This document shows positions 17,726 through 24,409 of a stretch of 33,909 bases of DNA, in pieces. The notes under the pieces are model-generated. The model was not told where the DNA came from. It saw nothing but the letters and a program-made list of their open reading frames with translations, and did no database searches. A program made the translations under genes and the position numbers. The DNA is taken from NCBI GenBank assembly GCA_024683495.1, contig JAIKYF010000031.1, positions 1-33,909 of the forward strand. Reading direction: 5' to 3'. The first letter of the stretch is position 1, and each line of letters begins with the position of its first letter. This DNA comes from Bacilli bacterium. Lineage in GTDB: Bacteria; Bacillota_I; Bacilli_A; RFN20; CAG-826.

Positions 17726-18676
17726 ATGAACAAAAGTCGTAACTATCGTGCATGGTTATATTTGGCGCCTGTTCTCATTTTGATGGGTGTTTTTACCTTT
17801 TTCCCCTTGATCAACACGATCGTGATTTCTTTCCTTCGTGACTATAATGTTACGACAGGGGCGAATAAAGGTTTTACCTTCTTCAATTACGGTGTCGTTT
17901 TGGGCATATTGGAGAAGAACGAAGGCTCAGGTTTTACTGACAATTCCTTCATATCTTGGAATTCTCCCTCGGCCTTGAGCAACACTTTGCTAATCACTTT
18001 CGTGACCGTTCCAATCTCAATTATCATCTCTTTAGTGATTGCCATTGAGATCAATAACATCAAGGTTTTGAAGAAGTTCTTCCAAACCGTCTTCTTCATG
18101 CCTTATGTCACTAACATCATCGCGGTTGGCTTAGTCTTCTCCGTCATGTTCTCCGATGGCGGAATCTTTAATCGACTATTTAAACTGATGTTTAATTCTT
18201 CAATCAGCATTTCGGAAGGTTCGACTTCTTGGGGCGCTTCGATGTTAGTTTTGTGCCTATACGTCATCTGGACCGCCTTGCCTTATAAGATTTTGATTTT
18301 CTTATCGGGCCTACAGGGCATTGATAAACAATACTATCAAGCTGCAAAAATCGATGGGGCCTCGAGATTTAAGACCTCATTACGAGTCACGATTCCATTG
18401 CTTTCCCCACAGATTCTTTACATCACAATCACCTCATTTATCGGGGCATTTAAGGAATATAACGCCGTTATCGGCTTGTTCAACCGTAGTTATACCAAAG
18501 ACCAAAACGTCCACGATTTGTATACGGTTGTATATTACATTTACGACAAGATTAATGGTGCGAGTTTCGCTACAGAGATGCAATATGCATCAGCGGCCGC
18601 GGTTATTCTCTTCGTTATTATCATGATCTTCACCTTGGTTCAGATGAGGGTCTCAAAGAAAATGGTGGTGTATTGA
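17726..18676 (+). CDS. Carbohydrate ABC transporter permease, MalF type
   Basis: One of two membrane-spanning subunits of importer 1. The 316-residue protein has six or so hydrophobic segments (about 10-32, 83-110, 119-145, 171-193, 230-250, 290-310) and the cytoplasmic EAA loop YYQAAKIDGASRFKTSL at about 193-209, followed by VTIPLLSP, the part that docks on the ATPase. The N-terminus is short, unlike its paralogue at 28443. The start follows the ATPase stop by 2 nt, and its Shine-Dalgarno (GAGGAGAGG, 17703-17711) lies inside the ATPase coding region, so translation is probably coupled. The substrate cannot be read from sequence. Confidence 0.93.
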   Translation: MNKSRNYRAWLYLAPVLILMGVFTFFPLINTIVISFLRDYNVTTGANKGFTFFNYGVVLGILEKNEGSGFTDNSFISWNSPSALSNTLLITFVTVPISIIISLVIAIEINNIKVLKKFFQTVFFMPYVTNIIAVGLVFSVMFSDGGIFNRLFKLMFNSSISISEGSTSWGASMLVLCLYVIWTALPYKILIFLSGLQGIDKQYYQAAKIDGASRFKTSLRVTIPLLSPQILYITITSFIGAFKEYNAVIGLFNRSYTKDQNVHDLYTVVYYIYDKINGASFATEMQYASAAAVILFVIIMIFTLVQMRVSKKMVVY

Positions 18677-18677
18677 T

Positions 18678-19649
18678 ATGAAGGGCCCAAGTGAAATTAA
18701 TACACAACTTAATCTCATTATTCCTGGCAATAAGTCGAATATTGAGAAAACCAAAAAAGCCGCGCATTTCTGGCATATTTTCGGGATGGTTATCTCATAT
18801 GCGTTCTTAGTGGTGGCAGCCATTATCGTCTTATTCCCATTCTATTACATGGTCATGGCTTCATTTATGGCCGAAGTCGATGTCGATAATGGGCGCCTTA
18901 TCCCAATCACTGGCAATTTCTTCGAAAATATCGTCTATAACTACACTCAAACCTTATCGCAGTTTAATTATGGTCGTTATGTTGGAAATACCTTGATTGT
19001 CGCGATCACTACGACCCTTCTTCAAGTTATCGTCACGATTCTTTCGGCTTATGCCTTCGCAAGATTGGAATTCCGTGGCCGTGATATCTTGTTCACCATC
19101 TTCTTGGCAACGATGATGATTCCGGGCGAAATGATGGTCTTAACCAATTACATAACGATGTCGAACCTAGGATTGACGGGTCGAGACCAGACGCAGATAC
19201 AAGCTTATCTTGCGATGATTCTGCCATTCATTTCCTCAGTCTTCTATATCTTCTTATTACGTCAAAATTTCAAGCAAATCCCCAACGAATTGTATTTAGC
19301 CGCCCGCGTGGATGGTAAATCTGACTGGCAATATCTTTGGAAGGTCATGGTCCCATTAGCGACCCCAACCTTAATTACCATCACCATTCTTTCCATCATC
19401 GGAAGCTGGAATGCTTATGTCTGGCCTAACATCGTTACCTCGACCGCAGCCAACCGTGAGAATCTATGGACGATTTCCGTTGCGATCAGAAACGTCAATT
19501 TGGCGGTTTTAGAGCATGAAGTCTGGGTTCCTCAGGATTCATGGCTCATGTGCGCCTCCGTTCTTACGGTTGTGCCGCTCCTAGTTTTGTTTATTGTCTT
19601 CCGCAAATACATCATGTCTGGCACGGGACGTGCTGGAATTAAAGGATGA
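18678..19649 (+). CDS. Carbohydrate ABC transporter permease, MalG type
   Basis: Second membrane subunit of importer 1, 323 residues. A cytoplasmic N-terminus of about 30 residues precedes a first helix (YAFLVVAAIIVLFPFYYMV). Family marks are FARLEFRGRDILF, MMIPGEMMVL, LLRQNFKQIPNELYLAARVDG (the EAA loop, about 194-213) and the C-terminal FRKYIMSGTGRAGIKG. Its ATG follows the TGA stop of the MalF gene by one base with only a weak GGTGGTG upstream, so it depends on coupling. That TGA is a true stop, since read-through would ruin both frames. Confidence 0.93.
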   Translation: MKGPSEINTQLNLIIPGNKSNIEKTKKAAHFWHIFGMVISYAFLVVAAIIVLFPFYYMVMASFMAEVDVDNGRLIPITGNFFENIVYNYTQTLSQFNYGRYVGNTLIVAITTTLLQVIVTILSAYAFARLEFRGRDILFTIFLATMMIPGEMMVLTNYITMSNLGLTGRDQTQIQAYLAMILPFISSVFYIFLLRQNFKQIPNELYLAARVDGKSDWQYLWKVMVPLATPTLITITILSIIGSWNAYVWPNIVTSTAANRENLWTISVAIRNVNLAVLEHEVWVPQDSWLMCASVLTVVPLLVLFIVFRKYIMSGTGRAGIKG

Positions 19650-19661
19650 TTTGTAGGACAA

Positions 19662-19679
19662 TAATTATCGAGATAATTA
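19662..19679 (+). other. Intercistronic hairpin before the binding-protein gene
   Basis: TAATTAT and ATAATTA form a perfect 7-bp stem with a CGAG loop between the permease and the binding protein, without a T run. Such hairpins can protect or process mRNA so that the binding protein is made in excess; a similar one occurs at 30562-30596. Confidence 0.55.
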
Positions 19680-19698
19680 ACTTAAAGGAGGAAAATTC

Positions 19699-21285
19699 AT
19701 GAAGTTAATTAACAAGAAAGGCATCTGCGCCTTAACGTTTATGGCCGCCTGCTGCGGTTTAGCCGCTTGCGGTGGAAATCCTACTTCGTCTTCACAAGCT
19801 GGTTCTCAAACCACCGTTACCACCGTCACCTGGTGGAATAACTATGTTGTCCCTGATGATCCATCTCTTGAAGAAAACAGAAATAATAGCACCTACCGCG
19901 AATATTATTACTGCGCTGACTTGATCGCGGCTTTCCAGAAAGAAAACCCAAACATCAAAGTCGAAACCGCCTATCATGGCAACTATGCCAGCATCTTCAA
20001 TGATGCCGCGACCGCTTTGAACACCGGCGACACTCCAAACATCATCTCTTGCTACGCCGACTCCGTTGCCTCTCTTCGCAACCAAGCCGCCGATTCCATG
20101 TTGAATGTCAAAGACTTCGCCGACAAGAATCTTGCCACCGATACCGACTTCATTCAAAACTATTTGGAAATCGAAGAAGGCATGTATGGCGATGGTATGT
20201 ATTCCTTACCTTATTCCAAATCTTCTGAGACCTTAGTCATCAACTCCACCGTCTTCGAACATGTTGGAGAAGGAAAAGCTGGCTCTGACATCGTAAGAGA
20301 CGGCAAAGTTACCTATACCGCCCCAACCGCGGTCGCCACTAAGGAAGCCTATGCCGTTCCAAACAATTGGACTCAATTGATTGAAGTTGCCCGCAAGATT
20401 AAGGCCGACTTCCCAACCCTCTTTGAGAATCAAAGAGATGCCGACGGATATTTCACTTCCATCCCATTCGTTTGGGATTCTGCTGAGAATATGTTCATCT
20501 CCTTATTGAAGAATGCCGACATCGACTACACTGATGGCACTGGCGAAACCGCTGCCAAGCGTGTCTTATTCAACAATAGCGATGCCAAGAGTCTCGTCGT
20601 CCAACTCAAAAAGTGGAATAACGAAGGTTTGATCTGCACTCAGAACCAACTCCCAATCACTGACGCTGCCCGTCAATACCATCAATATTCTTCGAATATG
20701 TTCTCTGAAGGCACCGTCTTTATGACCATCTCTTCGACCACCGGTTCTCGTTATTTCGCTGCCGATGGCGGATTCAAAGCCGACTTCAACCATGTTCCCG
20801 CTTGGAAAGATGACGTTGCGTTAACCGATGCTGAAGTTATCTCTCAGGGACCATCCCTTGCCTTCTTTGACAAGAGCGAAGCCGAGAATAACGCTGCGTT
20901 GACCTTCTACAAATATCTCACCAACTCCGAGAACAGCGCGAACCTCGCTTATAACACCACTTACTTCCCACTTCGTGCCTCTTCTTACGAGAATGAGAAA
21001 GTTAAGTCCCTTAAAACCGCTTATGAAGCCGGCGTTACTACCGCTAGCTCTTATGGCGACAAGACCAAAGCCTATGCCGGTGCTTGCTTAGCCTTGAACT
21101 CCGAATACGCTGAGAATAACAATTACTTCTTATCCCCAGTCTTCGCCGAAAGTGCCAAGTGCAGAACCGCCGTTGGTAAGTTATTGACCACCGTTTTGAA
21201 CGACAGAACCGCGACCACCGATGAAGAAATCACCGCGCTCGTCGAGACTTCGTTCACCAATGCCGCCAGAGAGGTCTTAGCCTAA
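19699..21285 (+). CDS. Carbohydrate ABC transporter solute-binding lipoprotein
   Basis: Extracellular, lipid-anchored receptor of importer 1, 528 residues. The signal peptide has a basic start (MKLINKKG), a hydrophobic stretch and the lipobox LAAC with the modified Cys at residue 24, followed by a short Ser/Thr linker. The mature part begins VTWWNNY, typical of family-1 (UgpB/MalE-like) binding proteins, and includes IAAFQKENPNIKVE, MYSLPYSKSSETLVIN and ISQGPSLAFF. It is longer than the usual 420-450 residues. An AGGAGG site precedes the ATG. It lies 49 nt after the permease, behind a small hairpin. Confidence 0.92.
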   Translation: MKLINKKGICALTFMAACCGLAACGGNPTSSSQAGSQTTVTTVTWWNNYVVPDDPSLEENRNNSTYREYYYCADLIAAFQKENPNIKVETAYHGNYASIFNDAATALNTGDTPNIISCYADSVASLRNQAADSMLNVKDFADKNLATDTDFIQNYLEIEEGMYGDGMYSLPYSKSSETLVINSTVFEHVGEGKAGSDIVRDGKVTYTAPTAVATKEAYAVPNNWTQLIEVARKIKADFPTLFENQRDADGYFTSIPFVWDSAENMFISLLKNADIDYTDGTGETAAKRVLFNNSDAKSLVVQLKKWNNEGLICTQNQLPITDAARQYHQYSSNMFSEGTVFMTISSTTGSRYFAADGGFKADFNHVPAWKDDVALTDAEVISQGPSLAFFDKSEAENNAALTFYKYLTNSENSANLAYNTTYFPLRASSYENEKVKSLKTAYEAGVTTASSYGDKTKAYAGACLALNSEYAENNNYFLSPVFAESAKCRTAVGKLLTTVLNDRTATTDEEITALVETSFTNAAREVLA

Positions 21286-21303
21286 TTATCCATCCCTCGT
21301 TCC

Positions 21304-21726
21304 ATGAAAAAAGTTAAGCGTTGTATTTACTGCGGAAACAAAATGGAAGATGAGGAGCAAATCTGCCCCGCCTGCCAAAGATTTAACGATCTTGACAACA
21401 TGAATGAAGCGGGACAGCATGAGCTCCGGGCGATTCTCCATGACCAGATCCACAAAAGCGAAGAGAAGAAAGAACTTGGTTTGACCTTCCTCGTCGTCGG
21501 TGGAATCCTGGTTATTCTCGCCATTATCTTCTTTGTCCTTTCCTTTAGATTCAACACTAAGAAAGTCAAGATCTTCACCCCAGGTACCACAGAATTCATC
21601 ATCTGTTGCATCACTGGGGCGCTAGGTATTGCCTCGCTTATCTTTGGGTTCTTGAAGTTCCTCTTTGGGAAAATCGATTCCGATTATTTCCGGGACATCA
21701 TGAATCAATCGGAACAAGTCCGTTAA
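21304..21726 (+). CDS. Zinc-ribbon membrane protein
   Basis: A 140-residue protein with an N-terminal zinc ribbon (Cys7, Cys10, Cys21, Cys24; pattern CIYCG then CPAC), a charged helical linker (about 25-57) and two hydrophobic segments (about 58-81 and 96-122). It is probably a membrane protein with the ribbon in the cytoplasm; function unknown. It lies 18 nt after the binding-protein stop and before the operon terminator, so it belongs to operon 1. There is no Shine-Dalgarno site: the 18 nt are pyrimidine-rich, so translation may depend on re-initiation or a weak internal promoter. Confidence 0.8.
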   Translation: MKKVKRCIYCGNKMEDEEQICPACQRFNDLDNMNEAGQHELRAILHDQIHKSEEKKELGLTFLVVGGILVILAIIFFVLSFRFNTKKVKIFTPGTTEFIICCITGALGIASLIFGFLKFLFGKIDSDYFRDIMNQSEQVR

Positions 21727-21740
21727 TTATCGCTTAATAG

Positions 21741-21769
21741 AGGCGCATCCATTCGGGTGCGCCTTTTTC
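21741..21769 (+). terminator. Rho-independent terminator of ABC importer operon 1
   Basis: AGGCGCATCC (21741-21750) pairs with GGGTGCGCCT (21755-21764) around ATTC, followed by T5. Confidence 0.92.
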
Positions 21770-21774
21770 CTTAT

Positions 21775-21803
21775 TTGACAAAGTCAAAATGGACTCTTAC
21801 CAT
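21775..21803 (+). promoter_or_regulatory. Promoter placing transcription start at the ATG of 21810
   Basis: A consensus TTGACA (21775-21780), 17-bp spacer and TACCAT (21798-21803). The expected start point, about 7 nt on, is the in-frame ATG at 21810, predicting a leaderless mRNA. Confidence 0.5.
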
Positions 21804-21809
21804 TTTTTC

Positions 21810-22967
21810 ATGCAGTTTATTGATTCCCCGTTCAAAAATTCGCTGCCGGTTAAAAAAGGACGGAAATTCGCCGTTAAATTTTTGGATTTGCTTGTCTTGG
21901 CAATAGTCACCATATTTTTGTTTGTGATCGCGGATGCCGTCGGGAACGCGACGCCTGCCTATAAAGAGAAATCGAAAAGGGCAGGGGAGCTACAGAATGA
22001 ATTATATTCCATGGCTCTTGGGGCCAAATTAATGGCGAAGAAGGATAACGCTTATCTCTCCTTAAACGAAGAAAGCGATCTCCAGATTAAGAAAGCGGTC
22101 AAGGCATCTTTGCTTAAGAACGGCAAAAAGGAATCTGAGATATCTGGCATCTACATCATAGTCGAAGCGGCAAACTCTAGTAACGACCAGCTTTTCTATT
22201 ACCTCAATACTTTTACGAATTCTCATTTGGATTCCTTTGATGATGCTAGACAAGCCAATGAACCTTCAAAATATTTGGAAATAATGCCAAATTGCACGGA
22301 ATTTTATGAAAAAAGTGATGGTTATTATTATCTGACTTTCGATGCTGCGACGAAGATCGACAATTATTATCGAGATTCTTCTTATTCCCTTGGAAGCGAG
22401 ATCTTCAACAAGGTTAAGGAAGGCTATAAAACCGGCTTAAGTTCATCCATAGATGATTTTTGCAATCATTACATCCCTTACAAAACCGCTTATTCGAATT
22501 ATTTAGGCGTTAGGGATTCAATTTATTGGATTAAAATCCCTGAATTATTGGCCGCTTACCTTGCCGCGGCGGTTTTGACCTTCTTCGTCTTCCCTCTTTC
22601 TTTGAAAGAAAAAGCGACTCTCCCAGCCAAAGTGATGAAGATCGCCGTCATTAGAAGGGATGGAAATATCCCGAAATTTTATAATTTACTGGGCAAAACC
22701 GCGATTAATTTCCTCGAAATGCCAATTTGTATGGCTGTTACCATTTTGGTTTTCTATGGCTCAGGTGGAGTGGATTTATTGATGGCCCCTCTATTCTTGA
22801 ACGTCTCTTTCTTAGGGATCGCCGTTTTCTCATTGGCCGCTATGCTGATTGGGTATTTCAGTTGCTTTATCTTTAGGAAGACGAATTCCACATTAAGTGA
22901 GGCGGCATCTGGACTATACGAAGGCGAAAAAGAAGAACAGGAGGCAAAGCGTAATGTCATCGAGTGA
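21810..22967 (+). CDS. RDD-like membrane protein with large external domain
   Basis: A 385-residue membrane protein from this start. An ATG at 21789 would add seven residues but lies between the -35 and -10 boxes and has no Shine-Dalgarno site, so I prefer 21810. A first helix (about 22-43) follows the basic stretch KKGRKFAVKFLD, then about 190 hydrophilic residues probably outside the cell, then helices at about 246-266, 300-320 and 325-355. VMKIAVIRRDGNIPKF matches the loop of RDD proteins, and a charged C-terminal tail follows. The architecture repeats that of the proteins at 14718 and 22954. The gene overlaps the next one by 14 nt and ends in TGA. Confidence 0.8.
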   Translation: MQFIDSPFKNSLPVKKGRKFAVKFLDLLVLAIVTIFLFVIADAVGNATPAYKEKSKRAGELQNELYSMALGAKLMAKKDNAYLSLNEESDLQIKKAVKASLLKNGKKESEISGIYIIVEAANSSNDQLFYYLNTFTNSHLDSFDDARQANEPSKYLEIMPNCTEFYEKSDGYYYLTFDAATKIDNYYRDSSYSLGSEIFNKVKEGYKTGLSSSIDDFCNHYIPYKTAYSNYLGVRDSIYWIKIPELLAAYLAAAVLTFFVFPLSLKEKATLPAKVMKIAVIRRDGNIPKFYNLLGKTAINFLEMPICMAVTILVFYGSGGVDLLMAPLFLNVSFLGIAVFSLAAMLIGYFSCFIFRKTNSTLSEAASGLYEGEKEEQEAKRNVIE

Positions 22968-23928
22968 AGAAACGCTGGATATCAATTATTCGCTTCCTCA
23001 TCGCGGAAAGATCTTCGCGGCCAAATTATTTGATTTCTTTTCGGTCGTCATCCTTTCTATATGTCTTTATTTCTTCACCCTGACCATCATTCAAAATTCC
23101 CCAGGCTATAAGAATCTTATGATTCAACGGGGAGAAATGCTGAAGAGTTCCTTACTTTATGTCGGCTCAGACGAATCTCCGGAAAGACTGGATTTCTATC
23201 TTGAGAGCAATAAAGAGATGACCTATCTTGAGAAGAACGATACTTTCGAGAACAATCTCACTTATTTCTACACGGTTTTCCTATCTTCGGAAATGTCTGG
23301 CGAAGGTGAGAAACACTACGTAGAAGTGAAGCAAAAATTCAAAATCAATGGCAAAAGCGCACTATTTTCTGAAACTGGGGAGAGAATTTATACCAATCCA
23401 GACTATGACATTAACTATTACGAAGCCTATCAGTCCATCTATAACGACGACGCCATTCCGCATTTGTCATTGAAGGCGAATTACCGTTCAATCCGTCTGA
23501 AGATCGTTTTAAGCAACGTTATCGGGTTGATAATCACCGTTTCCGTCTCCCATATGCTGGTTTATCTTCTCGTTCCCCTCGTTTTTAAAAGAGGCAAAGT
23601 CACTTTTGGCATGAAATTAACTAAATTAGCCTATGTGGCCGCGGATGGTTTTTCGGTGAGTTGGAAAAGATATCTTGGGCAATACTTTTTCTCATTCTTT
23701 TTGGAATTTTGGGCTTCGGCAGTGGCATTTTTAGTGCCGTTTGGGGTCTCTTTAGGGTTCTTCTTTGTGAGGAAAGACCGCCAAACCTTAGCCAACTATG
23801 TCTCTGGCATCTATTTAGTCGATGCCTCTGATAGCGACATTTACCTCGATAAGTTTGAATACCTGAAGAAAATGGAGAAATTGGAGGCTTTTACGGCAGG
23901 TGAAGGGGATATTAAACTTCATCAATAA
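22954..23928 (+). CDS. RDD-like membrane protein
   Basis: A 324-residue paralogue of the preceding gene. PHRGKIFAAKLFDFFSVVIL forms the first helix (about 27-48), then a hydrophilic external segment of about 140 residues, helix 2 (about 190-212, ending LVPLVFKRGKVTFGMKLTKL, the RDD loop) and a broad hydrophobic region (about 244-272) before RKDRQTLANYVSGIYLVD. I chose the ATG at 22954 because AGGAGG lies 9 nt before it; the longer frame from 22897 would be buried in the upstream gene. It overlaps the upstream gene by 14 nt, so the pair is coupled. A weak A/T hairpin (23923-23940) follows, not a convincing terminator. Confidence 0.82.
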   Translation: MSSSEETLDINYSLPHRGKIFAAKLFDFFSVVILSICLYFFTLTIIQNSPGYKNLMIQRGEMLKSSLLYVGSDESPERLDFYLESNKEMTYLEKNDTFENNLTYFYTVFLSSEMSGEGEKHYVEVKQKFKINGKSALFSETGERIYTNPDYDINYYEAYQSIYNDDAIPHLSLKANYRSIRLKIVLSNVIGLIITVSVSHMLVYLLVPLVFKRGKVTFGMKLTKLAYVAADGFSVSWKRYLGQYFFSFFLEFWASAVAFLVPFGVSLGFFFVRKDRQTLANYVSGIYLVDASDSDIYLDKFEYLKKMEKLEAFTAGEGDIKLHQ

Positions 23929-23968
23929 ATGAATTTATTGTCCATAAATTCGAAACAATAAAAACTAC

Positions 23969-23997
23969 TTGATTAGCCCTTGCTTGTGTTGTAAACT
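23969..23997 (+). promoter_or_regulatory. Promoter of tRNA-Lys
   Basis: TTGATT (23969-23974), 17-bp spacer, TAAACT (23992-23997). The -10 box and the following TTCnnTCG are the same as in the rpsL promoter. The leader before the tRNA is only a few nt. Confidence 0.65.
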
Positions 23998-24007
23998 TTC
24001 TCTCGCT

Positions 24008-24083
<76 letters not shown>

Positions 24084-24093
24084 AACATCAAAT

Positions 24094-24116
24094 AAGGCGT
24101 TCAAACGCCTTTTTTG
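24094..24116 (+). terminator. Rho-independent terminator of tRNA-Lys
   Basis: AAGGCGT (24094-24100) pairs with ACGCCTT (24105-24111) around TCAA, followed by a T run. Confidence 0.92.
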
Positions 24117-24285
24117 TTTTTCAGAGAAACTTCAAAAATTTTTATAAATGTAAAATTTAATTTTTTGTTCTTTTATTTTTCGTTTTCAGCGGTCTATAAA
24201 TTTGGCCTAGTCTCCCCTTTTTATCTATCTTTTCCCCTTTACAAAGGCTTTTTCATACCTCGGGTAAATAAATGTTTTTCCCTTC
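24117..24285. other. AT- and pyrimidine-rich non-coding stretch
   Basis: Part of the 326-nt gap between the tRNA and the next gene. It is T-rich with C/T tracts near 24210-24240. I see no credible open frame, hairpin terminator or promoter in it; the regulatory elements lie further right (24286-24345). Confidence 0.6.
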
Positions 24286-24312
24286 TGTGACTTCTTTGTG
24301 AGACAGTTGTGA
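24286..24312 (+). promoter_or_regulatory. Three TGTGA direct repeats at 11-bp spacing
   Basis: TGTGA occurs at 24286-24290, 24297-24301 and 24308-24312, exactly 11 bp apart, so all three lie on the same DNA face. They sit directly upstream of the -35 region of operon 2. This arrangement fits an activator or response-regulator site, but the protein is unknown. Confidence 0.45.
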
Positions 24313-24314
24313 GG

Positions 24315-24343
24315 TTGTATTTATTTCGGTGATTATTTATAAT
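24315..24343 (+). promoter_or_regulatory. Promoter of ABC importer operon 2
   Basis: A perfect TATAAT (24338-24343) with a poor -35 (TTGTAT, 24315-24320) at 17 bp. The weak -35 next to phased direct repeats suggests an activator-dependent promoter. The leader would be about 60 nt. Confidence 0.55.
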
Positions 24344-24345
24344 CA
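24330..24345. promoter_or_regulatory. Inverted repeat overlapping the -10 box, putative operator
   Basis: TGATTAT and ATAATCA are 7-bp arms separated by TT. The right arm covers most of the -10 box, so a protein bound here would block transcription. Confidence 0.4.
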
Positions 24346-24409
24346 TCTAAAGGAATTTTGATTTGAGATTACAAAATCGGTCCACAATTTTGAAAGGAAG
24401 AAATTTCTG

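Noticed and set aside
22897-22953. Upstream extension of the second RDD gene
   Set aside because: It lies inside the preceding gene, and AGGAGG clearly serves the ATG at 22954.
23923-23962. Two competing A/T hairpins between the RDD gene and tRNA-Lys
   Set aside because: Stems are 7-8 A/T-rich pairs without a proper T run; too weak to call a terminator or attenuator.
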